A stretch of 33,886 nucleotides of DNA from IMG/VR virus record IMGVR_UViG_3300025736_000095, positions 1 through 33,886 of that record; one strand, 5' to 3'. Positions 15,639 through 22,533 of the stretch are shown in pieces. The notes below the pieces were generated by a model, which saw only the letters and a program-made list of their open reading frames with translations, ran no database searches and had not been told where the DNA came from. Each line of letters starts with the position of its first letter. Position 1 is the stretch's first letter. This DNA is from a virus. The translations under genes were made by a program, and so were the position numbers.

Positions 15639-16437
15639 TGCGTTCCCTCCTCAATTTTAGTAATGTTTCTGCTATTTTTACATCGGTTTCATAATGGATA
15701 TCTATAGCGTCATACTCTGGTATAACATGCCCCATTTGTAGAACATGACCCGCTGCGGTTTGTTTGAGTATCCTATTAAGCTCTAAGTCTGCCCACATCT
15801 CAATATAGTTCTTTGCACTCAACTCTTCGTCAGGTGAAACCATGTCTTGTATGAACTCACGATCTAGTCTTACAATTCCATATGCACCGTTCGAAAAATA
15901 CAGGTCGTTGAGATTGTTTGTTATAAACACATTCACGCCCACATTATCAGCATGGAATATAGGAAGTATGGTACCTCTTTCTGGCAATAGCGCCCTGTAA
16001 TTATTTAAGTGTGCTGGCTTTTCCATCTTATGAATTGTTGTGATACCGATAGCTGTTGAATGACTTAACAGTTTATCATACATCTTGTCTATCTCTTCTG
16101 CTCTGATCATCGGATGTGTCGCGTTCGCGTACACGCAATAATCTGCACCCATGCTTTTTTCAATCTCTCTGTGTGCCTGTAACTTTACCCCCGCATCTCC
16201 TAGTAAATCAGTTGCCAACTGCCACGGCCTGTCAATTACCTCTGCACCATACGACCTAGCAATCTCTTTCATTTCTTCGTCTTCTGTTGATACAAAAATC
16301 TTGTCAATACACAATGCGTTGCTCATAGCAATTAGCGGGTATTCCATTAGCTTCAATCCGTCACACTCTTGAACATTCTTTCTGGTTAATCGTTTGGAAC
16401 CCCCACGTACGCATAACAATCCAGCTACCTTTTTCAT
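15631..16437 (-). CDS. CMP-nonulosonate (N-acylneuraminate) cytidylyltransferase-like
   Basis: Protein of 268 residues of the NeuA/PseF family, which activates a nonulosonic acid (such as sialic, legionaminic or pseudaminic acid) with CTP. The nucleotide-binding loop CVRGGSKRLTRKN (residues 9-21) matches the family RGGSKGxPxKN motif, with T replacing the usual Pro. Then follow KIFVSTEDEEMKEIARSYGAEVIDRP, a YANATHPMIRAEEID element (family: QPTSPxRxxxDI), SNGAYGIVRLDREF and the closing AIDIHYETDVKIAETLL (family IDxxxDxxxAE). The core is complete. The product's user is likely the next gene; no sugar-synthesis genes are seen here, so the acid would come from the host. The gene overlaps both neighbours, so it is built into the head operon. 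Confidence 0.8.
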   Translation of the reverse strand: MKKVAGLLCVRGGSKRLTRKNVQECDGLKLMEYPLIAMSNALCIDKIFVSTEDEEMKEIARSYGAEVIDRPWQLATDLLGDAGVKLQAHREIEKSMGADYCVYANATHPMIRAEEIDKMYDKLLSHSTAIGITTIHKMEKPAHLNNYRALLPERGTILPIFHADNVGVNVFITNNLNDLYFSNGAYGIVRLDREFIQDMVSPDEELSAKNYIEMWADLELNRILKQTAAGHVLQMGHVIPEYDAIDIHYETDVKIAETLLKLRRERNV

Positions 16438-16664
16438 TCTGCCCCTCCTGTTGGGTTAAACTCTAACATGTTCGGTTTCTCCACTTCTTCGTATATCTGT
16501 GGCTGACCCGTAAACGTCAGTGATACTATTTTACCGTTTGCGTCTTTGACCTCTGAGGTCTGTTTGTACCCTTGCGTTGAATACGTCTTAACAAGTGATG
16601 ATTTCACTTGGTGCGTATCGTCCTTTTCAAAGAACATGTGTGTACAATGTATTACTACTGCCAT
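16434..16664 (-). CDS. Small hypothetical protein of the head module
   Basis: Product of 76 residues, MAVVIHCTHMFFEKDDTHQVKSSLV, then a beta-rich segment (SEVKDANGKIVSLTFTGQPQIYEEVEKPNMLEF). GAGGGGGG lies before the ATG. Similar small genes sit after the MuF gene in some Gram-positive phages, but I cannot name the family. Its stop overlaps the start of the CMP-sugar synthetase gene. Confidence 0.6.
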   Translation of the reverse strand: MAVVIHCTHMFFEKDDTHQVKSSLVKTYSTQGYKQTSEVKDANGKIVSLTFTGQPQIYEEVEKPNMLEFNPTGGAE

Positions 16665-16675
16665 ATTGCCCCCCT

Positions 16676-17602
16676 CTATCCTGCTTTCTTTAGTCCGTTA
16701 GCTTTTGACCATTCAGTATAATTCTTGTATGGGATTATTCCCTCCCCTCTGGCTCGTCTGAAATCGTTGGTAACTCCGTCAAGTTCGATGATGAAGGTAC
16801 ACCTACAATTGCAGTCATCAGCTGCTTCTCCTAATGAACCAGGAGCAGGACCCGAACCGCCGTTCTCGCTGTGGAAGTTACCGTTCTTGTCTGCTTCTTG
16901 ACCGTCCAACATTTGGTGAGCATCCCTTGTGTCTCCGTCCAATGTTGATACCCAAATCTTCTTTGTTTTGATTCCCAAGTCGTTTGCGTGTTCCATACTT
17001 TCTAAAGAAGCTTGATTATGTACTCTGTGTGCTTCTGTTTGAGCCACCACCATAGATTTCTTAGCGTCACCACCTAATACTTTAGTAATCCGCTTTGACA
17101 TCTTCCCGTATCCTTCGCCACGCATCAAGCCCTGAACAACTGACTGGTTTATCTTGCTAATTACCTGAGCTTTGTTTTTTAATAGCGTCTGATTCAATGT
17201 CAGCCCCGATATAGGGTTCTGTATAGCCGCCCTGATTCTTGCAACATCTAATGTTTTATAACTCAGCTTCGCCTGCAACTCTTTTTCTATTGCAAACCCT
17301 GTACGATAATAACCTGACTTGTACATCTCTGATAAACCGCTATTCAAGATTCTTTTCTCGTCAAGATACAAAGCGTTCATTGTTTTTGTAATCTCTTTTT
17401 GTGTCAGTTTCAGACGGTTGTATTTCTGCATCTCTGCATACGTCAGTTTGTCTTTGATACCGTACTTAGAATATAGATCTCCGAACATCACCTTTAGTTC
17501 TTTGTTAGCAACTCGATATTTAGCGACTAATTCTTTTTCCATGCTAGTGGTCATCTTTGCAGCGACCTTATTTGCTTTGTTTAGTTCACTCGTTATCGAC
17601 AT
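16676..17602 (-). CDS. Minor head protein, MuF / SPP1 gp7 type
   Basis: Protein of 308 residues of the phage head morphogenesis family. A helical N-terminal half is followed by QTEAHRVHNQASLESMEHANDLG and the hallmark IWVSTLDGDTRDAHQMLDGQE (residues about 216-236). A glycine-rich loop leads to the paired cysteines DCNCRCTF. Members bind the portal and are packaged with DNA entry proteins. No toxin domain is attached, as it ends soon after the core (residue 308). The gene overlaps the zincin-like gene upstream by 17 bases. Confidence 0.88.
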   Translation of the reverse strand: MSITSELNKANKVAAKMTTSMEKELVAKYRVANKELKVMFGDLYSKYGIKDKLTYAEMQKYNRLKLTQKEITKTMNALYLDEKRILNSGLSEMYKSGYYRTGFAIEKELQAKLSYKTLDVARIRAAIQNPISGLTLNQTLLKNKAQVISKINQSVVQGLMRGEGYGKMSKRITKVLGGDAKKSMVVAQTEAHRVHNQASLESMEHANDLGIKTKKIWVSTLDGDTRDAHQMLDGQEADKNGNFHSENGGSGPAPGSLGEAADDCNCRCTFIIELDGVTNDFRRARGEGIIPYKNYTEWSKANGLKKAG

Positions 17603-17981
17603 TCGGCTCCCTCTTTAATCCTACTAATGCATTGGCTAATGTGTCAATAATCTGTTCGTGTAATGCGTCTTCAACGGTATCTACTTCATAACTATCAAGT
17701 ATCCCAAATTTACAATGCAACAATTCATGGATAAGTGTCTTTTCCATGTCCTGTTTAAATCCATTATGTACTTTTTCCCAATCAATATGATCCAATATCC
17801 TTATGACTGCTTTTTGACCTCCGTTTTGCCAATCGCATCTGCCAGCAGAATCAAGGTTATGATCTCTTTGTATAACTACGCTAGTTTCCCAATTCTCTAA
17901 CCCTAAAACCTTTTTCCATTCCTCACACAACACTTTTAATTCTTCTAACGGCAATATGCATTCCTTTGGAAAATATTTCAC
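17586..17981 (-). CDS. Zincin-like metallopeptidase-fold protein
   Basis: Product of 131 residues. A zinc-binding HExxH motif, HELLH (residues 85-89), lies in a helix (MEKTLIHELLHCKFG), and a downstream acidic helix (VEDALHEQIIDTLANAL) offers a glutamate (E104 or E109) as third ligand. Size and layout resemble small phage zincin-like proteins. It starts at the portal's stop region and overlaps the MuF gene. A role in head maturation proteolysis or as an anti-host factor is possible, but nothing shows a substrate. The motif is intact, so catalysis is feasible. Confidence 0.7.
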   Translation of the reverse strand: MKYFPKECILPLEELKVLCEEWKKVLGLENWETSVVIQRDHNLDSAGRCDWQNGGQKAVIRILDHIDWEKVHNGFKQDMEKTLIHELLHCKFGILDSYEVDTVEDALHEQIIDTLANALVGLKREPNVDNE

Positions 17982-19456
17982 TCCTCTTCCTCCTCTATCG
18001 GATTCCCGAATTCGTCTACCTCTAGTTCTTCTATGTCAAGGTCGATTGTGTCGCCTTGCTCCTTTTCCATCTGTGCTAATTCTTTGCCTACATCATCTAC
18101 AAAGCTCAATAGTCCAAGTCTGGTCTTGTCGCTGATCAGTCCGGCAAATGCAACGGTTGTTTGTGCTTCATCCAATAGATTCAATGGGAAGTTTCGAGTC
18201 CAAGTATACTCTATATTTTTATAGTCTATGTTAGAACCTTTGACGTTCCAGACAAAAGATAACAGCTTGTACATTCTCATTAAAGATGATGTAAACTCTC
18301 GTTCTGAGGTAACGCACTTTGACTCAAGACTAAACATTTTAAACTTCATTGCTATACCTGTTACGGTGCCGCCAAATGCTTCATCAGAGAAATTGACCGA
18401 CTGTGCAAACCCGTATATATTATCTTCGAGCCTGTTTAGATGATTTTCTATAACAGTGTCGCTCAGGTCTTTTGTTAAGAATTCCGCTCTACTTGTGGTA
18501 TCGCCAAACCCGAAAGCACCCGTTCTTCTTGCTCTTTCCATAACGTCTTCGTCTGGAACCATCCCATAAAAAGCCATGTACGCAAGCCTAAACTGTTCAA
18601 GTTCTGAGTTGATGTCTGACAACGTGATATCGTACCCGTCTATCAGCGAATAAACCTTTTCACAGTCGCCTTGTTCTTCTTTGTTGTTGTCGAACTTGAT
18701 TATCGGAACGCCTTTGAACATATGCGGTTGTGATTCTTTTCCGTTTCTCATGAAAGGAACATACAAGATTTCTTTCTGTTTTGTGTCCTTATCTGTCTGC
18801 GTTGAAGAGATAAAATAATACACGTTAGTTTCATCGTACCATTCTACATAGGTCTTAGTTTCTTTGCCGTCCATTATCTCATAATAGCGCATTGCGAATT
18901 TGGGTTCGTCCAATGAAGAGTCTCTAACTACAATACATTCCCACGGTTCTATACTTTGTACCCTTGTCGTCCCCTCTTCGCCTATATACAGCTGTCTAAT
19001 GCCATAAGCACATATAGTTGCCATTTTCAAAGTTTCGCTGTCTAACAGCTCTATATGGTTTGTCTTGTTGAAGTCTTTTATGACCTGGATATCTAGGTCG
19101 TAAGCGTCCTGGTTGAAGATTTCTGTTTCTTCGCCTGTGTCAGGGTTTATCTCTGTTGATGTATAAACCGCTGTGTCTATGTCGTATATAATCGGATTTC
19201 CCAACATGTACCCAACCTTTGTGTCAATGATATCTCGGTCGAAAGCGTTATTGAGTTGGTTGTTGATCTTGCTTTTGTCTATATGTGTATGCATGAAAAT
19301 AGGTACACCCTCCATTGTGGACTTGTACCTCTCGTAGTTCTTGATCATTCTGTTATGCTGTATTCTGTGGTCGCTTATCAGGTCTTTGATGATATCCGAT
19401 ATCCTGGACATTTGCCCGACTTCTATTCGCATTATAATATCTGACATTATACTCAT
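17978..19456 (-). CDS. Portal protein, SPP1 gp6 family
   Basis: Protein of 492 residues. Family features are the N-terminal helical segment with DHRIQHNRMIKNYERYKST, KINNQLNNAFDRDIIDTKVGYMLGNPI (the standard portal opening), then AYGIRQLYIGEEGTTRVQSIEPWECIVV and the stem region with EAFGGTVTGIAMKFKMFSLESK. It ends with an acidic tail (GNPIEEEEE). It forms the dodecameric ring that terminase docks on. Order TerS, TerL, small genes, portal, MuF is normal. It overlaps the preceding small gene by 4 bases. Confidence 0.92.
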   Translation of the reverse strand: MSIMSDIIMRIEVGQMSRISDIIKDLISDHRIQHNRMIKNYERYKSTMEGVPIFMHTHIDKSKINNQLNNAFDRDIIDTKVGYMLGNPIIYDIDTAVYTSTEINPDTGEETEIFNQDAYDLDIQVIKDFNKTNHIELLDSETLKMATICAYGIRQLYIGEEGTTRVQSIEPWECIVVRDSSLDEPKFAMRYYEIMDGKETKTYVEWYDETNVYYFISSTQTDKDTKQKEILYVPFMRNGKESQPHMFKGVPIIKFDNNKEEQGDCEKVYSLIDGYDITLSDINSELEQFRLAYMAFYGMVPDEDVMERARRTGAFGFGDTTSRAEFLTKDLSDTVIENHLNRLEDNIYGFAQSVNFSDEAFGGTVTGIAMKFKMFSLESKCVTSEREFTSSLMRMYKLLSFVWNVKGSNIDYKNIEYTWTRNFPLNLLDEAQTTVAFAGLISDKTRLGLLSFVDDVGKELAQMEKEQGDTIDLDIEELEVDEFGNPIEEEEE

Positions 19457-19617
19457 GTTCTCACGTCCTTGTTTTTATTCTCCATCCACGCCCCCATTAT
19501 TTTCATTTCTTCCAACACTCTGATTGTTAGTTCGTTCCAAACCCTTCTAAATTCCTTATGGTCAAACTTAGAAAAGTCCCATTCATCTTTGCTCAACGGT
19601 GTGTGTTCATATTTCAT
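19453..19617 (-). CDS. Small hypothetical protein between terminase and portal
   Basis: Product of 54 residues, MKYEHTPLSKDEWDFSKFDHKEFRRVWNELTIRV, ending KNKDVRT. GAGGTG lies upstream of the ATG and the stop overlaps the portal ATG, so it is translationally coupled. It is charged and helical. I do not recognise it. Its tight fit between real genes is the main support. Confidence 0.6.
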   Translation of the reverse strand: MKYEHTPLSKDEWDFSKFDHKEFRRVWNELTIRVLEEMKIMGAWMENKNKDVRT

Positions 19618-19805
19618 ATCTTTATCACCTCGAACTTGTCAGTGTCGTTGTATCTGTCCCAGTATGTATCTTTAGCTATTTTTAATTCTTCATCTCTGAC
19701 GCTGTATTCGTCAGGAGATAAATCTATACAACTTTCTTTGAATGTGTGAGTAGATGCCGCACACATTGCTATTGGCCCGAATACAACCCTTCCATCTTTA
19801 ATCAT
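19614..19805 (-). CDS. Small hypothetical protein after terminase
   Basis: Product of 63 residues, MIKDGRVVFGPIAMCAASTHTFKES. GGAGGGG is placed well before the ATG, and its stop overlaps the next gene. Acidic and predicted to be mixed. It is translated between TerL and portal as part of the packaging operon; no function is recognisable. Confidence 0.6.
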   Translation of the reverse strand: MIKDGRVVFGPIAMCAASTHTFKESCIDLSPDEYSVRDEELKIAKDTYWDRYNDTDKFEVIKI

Positions 19806-19817
19806 CTTTCACCCCTC

Positions 19818-21098
19818 CTAATAAAATGCCCTAACTGCCTTTACGTCTCCGTACATTGATTCGCTCTCGTATGCGTATCTCAGAGCATCTAGTAAATGGT
19901 TGTTCTTGTCTACTGGTACTCTTAATGCGTTACCGTCTTTGTCCTCTTTCCATTTGTACTGTTGAATCTCGTTCTTAAAGTTCTGACATCTTACATCAAT
20001 TATTATGTGTTGTCTTTGCAGCCAGTCTATACCAAATCTAACTGAATCCTTACCCTTCTTTGCAGATAATGCGTTAATGCCTAATTTGTTTAGCTCGACC
20101 TTACATCTTGGGTCTTCACTATCACAAGTAATATATTCTTTGCCGATAATTGGCTTAAGTGCCTCAGCTAACATATCGTTTGTCATTTCACGTTCGTATA
20201 GTTCGTCTGTTACATATATTGTCTTAAGCTTTTTAGCATAGTGTGTCCTTATCGTTGCATTAGGATCAACCGAGAACCCGAAATCCTGGCCGTTCTTATA
20301 ATTATCAAATGTGTCTAAAATGCATGTCTGCGTACCGTTTATGTCTACAAACTCATTGTGTAAGTCCCTAGCCTCCCAGTTCTTAAATATAACGCTTCCT
20401 AACACACCCCAGTTACCCAATGTGTAAACGTCTCTGTAATACGGATCGGTCTCGTCTTCCAGTCGCCGTCTGTCTTGATCTGTCAAGAACCGATTGTCTT
20501 TGTATGTAGTTTTCAATATGCTTGTCGTGTCGTTTCTGTATGTGGTCTTCTCGTCTTCCCAGCAGTTAAAATATTTCTCGAATATCCAGTGACTTTGTAG
20601 TATAGGATTAAAAGATAATATCATACGCTTTGAAACCTTTGATTTTCCTCTTAACCTTTTTTCAAGTTCCTTGACATCCGATTCCATTACCTCTGTTGCT
20701 TCTTCAATCCAAATGTCTGTGATATTTCCCTTTACGGGTCGGATAGACTTTATCTTCTGAACATCGTCCAAGCCTACAAATAAGATCTGATATCCGTTGG
20801 TACATGTAATTGTCAAATCTGATAAGTTGATTGAGAACAGCTTTTTGTCTTGCTCCCATTTCATTATAACCCTTACCAGCTCATTGAACATTGAAGCTTT
20901 TACATACCTCTTAACATTCCTGATACAAAGATAGTTCCTTCCACCTTTCATCAAATCCCATATACACCTTTGAGCTAAGAACACCGATTTCCCCGAACTT
21001 GAACCACCGAAGTATATTTGTGTATCGGTTTTGTCTTCCAAATAATCAAGATAAACCTTATTGAAAATTGATGGTGGCACTCGTACTGGTGTGTTCAT
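19818..21098 (-). CDS. terL: Terminase large subunit (PBSX family)
   Basis: Protein of 426 residues: packaging ATPase and nuclease. Walker A is GGSSSGKS (31-38), Walker B DIWIEE (128-133) with the catalytic glutamate, and coupling motif SFNP (162-165). The nuclease domain contains DFGFSVDPNA (D272), CDSEDP (D326) and NNHLLDALRY (D404), the three acid positions expected for the RNase H-like nuclease. The family is PBSX/Xtm-type by its order and QIYFGGSSSGKS opening. It docks on the portal. It overlaps the TerS stop by 4 bases. All motifs are intact. Confidence 0.95.
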   Translation of the reverse strand: MNTPVRVPPSIFNKVYLDYLEDKTDTQIYFGGSSSGKSVFLAQRCIWDLMKGGRNYLCIRNVKRYVKASMFNELVRVIMKWEQDKKLFSINLSDLTITCTNGYQILFVGLDDVQKIKSIRPVKGNITDIWIEEATEVMESDVKELEKRLRGKSKVSKRMILSFNPILQSHWIFEKYFNCWEDEKTTYRNDTTSILKTTYKDNRFLTDQDRRRLEDETDPYYRDVYTLGNWGVLGSVIFKNWEARDLHNEFVDINGTQTCILDTFDNYKNGQDFGFSVDPNATIRTHYAKKLKTIYVTDELYEREMTNDMLAEALKPIIGKEYITCDSEDPRCKVELNKLGINALSAKKGKDSVRFGIDWLQRQHIIIDVRCQNFKNEIQQYKWKEDKDGNALRVPVDKNNHLLDALRYAYESESMYGDVKAVRAFY

Positions 21099-21457
21099 TC
21101 GTCATCCTCGTCTAACAACGAAACTGTTATAGTATTGTCTCCTGTCTGTTTGATTTCCTGTTTATCAGACCATCCTAATTGCTTTAACGAGAAAATCGCC
21201 ATAGTAGTATTTATGGTGTCTGCTAAGCCACGCCGTTCAAGTTGAGCTATTTTCTTTTCAATCAATCTTTTTATAGAGTCCGAAAACTTATCACTATCAG
21301 AAGCAAACTCATATAACCGTTGCTTTCTTACCCCTGTAGAATAAGCAAATTCTTCTACAATCGGTATATCAGTCATTTCAATATACGCTTCCATATTCAG
21401 CCTTATATCTTCTATAACTTCTTCGGTATATTTTATTGGTCTTCCTTCTTTTGCCAT
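21095..21457 (-). CDS. terS: Terminase small subunit
   Basis: Product of 120 residues starting MAKEGRPIKYTEEVIEDIR; the ATG follows AAGGTG at a good distance, so the GTG three codons upstream is less likely. The N-terminal half is a helix-turn-helix type DNA-binding region (IVEEFAYSTGVRKQRLYEFAS, with IEKKIAQLERRGL coiled helix), and the end is an acidic C-terminal tail. It recognises the packaging site on phage DNA. It directly precedes TerL and follows a consensus promoter. Length is normal. Confidence 0.88.
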   Translation of the reverse strand: MAKEGRPIKYTEEVIEDIRLNMEAYIEMTDIPIVEEFAYSTGVRKQRLYEFASDSDKFSDSIKRLIEKKIAQLERRGLADTINTTMAIFSLKQLGWSDKQEIKQTGDNTITVSLLDEDDE

Positions 21458-21475
21458 ATCAATCACCTTATAAAT

Positions 21476-21504
21476 ATTATAGTCCCGTGTATGTCTTATG
21501 TCAA
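21476..21504 (-). promoter_or_regulatory. Consensus sigma-A promoter for the packaging/head operon
   Basis: Minus-strand TTGACA (21499-21504) and TATAAT (21476-21481) separated by 17 bp, both exact consensus hexamers. It is between the small zinc-ribbon gene and TerS, just upstream of the TerS ribosome site. It would drive terS and the genes that follow using host RNA polymerase. Confidence 0.85.
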
Positions 21505-21509
21505 ACTAA

Positions 21510-21635
21510 TCAATCTTCTTCGGTTTCTTCTACGTCTATTGAAGCAGAATTATTAACCCACTTTAAACAGCAACTGCATAAGTCTATGGTGGTACTCATC
21601 GGGCTTCCACAAAACGGACATATTCTATATAACAT
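21510..21635 (-). CDS. Small zinc-ribbon protein
   Basis: Product of 41 residues with ICPFCGSPM at the start and CSCC at residues 20-23, a complete four-cysteine zinc knuckle with one extra Cys. It ends in an acidic tail (VEETEED). A strong AGGAGGTG sits 6 bases before the ATG. It is too short for most gene callers. Similar mini zinc ribbons are common in early phage operons; function unknown. It is the last gene before the terminase promoter. Confidence 0.7.
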   Translation of the reverse strand: MLYRICPFCGSPMSTTIDLCSCCLKWVNNSASIDVEETEED

Positions 21636-21645
21636 GTTCCACCTC

Positions 21646-21927
21646 CTACATCACTTTCATTATCCAGTCTGCATGTAACAAGACTATGCAAACCTTTATA
21701 AACAATACCCCGTGCAATGCGTATTTAACCCATTTCTTTTTTACTTTCGATATCAGCCATAAACATACGATCATAAATATCAGTATACAAATAGACGCTA
21801 TCAACGGTTCTTTTTCATACACGCCTTTCAAGAGTGGGTTCGCTTCTTCAATAAACCCTCTTGTAAAACCTATGTAGGTACACACTACATCTATTACTGT
21901 TAATCCTGCTACATACGCATAAATCAT
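21646..21927 (-). CDS. DUF5658-like small membrane protein
   Basis: Product of 93 residues with three or four hydrophobic segments: an N-terminal YVAGLTVIDVVCTYIGFT, ASICILIFMIVCLWLIS (about 43-60) and YALHGVLFIKVCIVLLH (about 69-85). The motif TYIGFTRGFIEEANPLLK matches the DUF5658-type family found in phages and Firmicutes. Membrane protein of unknown role, perhaps superinfection exclusion (inference). A GGAGAAG ribosome site is present. Confidence 0.65.
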   Translation of the reverse strand: MIYAYVAGLTVIDVVCTYIGFTRGFIEEANPLLKGVYEKEPLIASICILIFMIVCLWLISKVKKKWVKYALHGVLFIKVCIVLLHADWIMKVM

Positions 21928-21935
21928 TTCTTCTC

Positions 21936-22121
21936 CTAGTTCAAGATCGTTTTTGTCCCCATATCTTTGATAATACTATTTATAATTGCTTCCCAGTCAA
22001 AGTCTGTTTCTCTTATGAACTCTATACAATACAGTATTTTGTCCTCAGACCAGTCTTTTGAAACCTCATTCTTTTTTATAGCCTTTCTGATATCCGATTC
22101 GGTTATGCTTATAACGTTCAT
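21936..22121 (-). CDS. Small hypothetical protein
   Basis: Product of 61 residues, MNVISITESDIRKAIKKNEVSKDW, with two predicted helices and IEFIRETDFDWEAIINSIIKDMG. GGAGGAGGGG before the ATG is very strong. I do not recognise the family; this helical layout is seen in small phage proteins. Part of the small-gene cluster between the transporter genes and the terminase. Confidence 0.6.
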   Translation of the reverse strand: MNVISITESDIRKAIKKNEVSKDWSEDKILYCIEFIRETDFDWEAIINSIIKDMGTKTILN

Positions 22122-22152
22122 TGTTCCCCTCCTCCATCAAACAAAACACCTA

Positions 22153-22485
22153 TTATACGCAATCGTCAATTTCTCGTAGTGCGTCAATTTTACCCTGTAA
22201 ATATATAATACTATGTTCCTCATCAAGGGATGGAAATGGTTCAATAGCATCAATTTTATCTCGTTCTTTTCCGTACTTATCAATCAATTCCAATCTTTTC
22301 TGGTTTATCTCTACCTCCTTACTCTCCCTAAGCTCTTTCAATGGACACCATTCAGGCTTTGCCCACTCTCCCCATATAAGATAACATTCATTTGGTGCTA
22401 GTTTACACTTATAAATTGCATATGTGTTCAAAAATGGGCAGTCAGTACACTCTTTTATTTCTTCTAATTCAAACTGATATTTCAT
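22153..22485 (-). CDS. Cysteine-rich small phage protein
   Basis: Product of 110 residues. The N-terminal half carries ECTDCPFLN, then YKCKLAPNECYL and WCPLKEL, a Cys-Cys...Cys...Cys...Cys-Pro pattern characteristic of a widespread small phage family that presumably binds zinc or forms a small fold. The second half is helical and charged. It sits directly after the binding-protein hairpin, with AGGAGGGTG before the ATG. Function unknown. Confidence 0.7.
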   Translation of the reverse strand: MKYQFELEEIKECTDCPFLNTYAIYKCKLAPNECYLIWGEWAKPEWCPLKELRESKEVEINQKRLELIDKYGKERDKIDAIEPFPSLDEEHSIIYLQGKIDALREIDDCV

Positions 22486-22498
22486 GTTTCACCCTCCT

Positions 22499-22527
22499 AA
22501 AAGGAGCCCCGCCCGAAGACGGGTTCC
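22499..22527 (-). terminator. Hairpin after the binding-protein gene
   Basis: On the minus strand, GGAACCCGTC, UUCG tetraloop, GGCGGGGCTCC, then TTTT. The stem has one A-C mismatch and one bulged G but a GC-rich core. The T run is only four long and runs into the next ribosome site. It could be a terminator, partial attenuator or 3' RNA stabiliser for the binding-protein message. Confidence 0.6.
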
Positions 22528-22533
22528 ATATGT

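Noticed and set aside
22125-22175. Promoter before the 61-residue gene (TATAAT near 22150)
   Set aside because: A good -10 match exists but no -35 at 16-18 bp and no proper extended -10.
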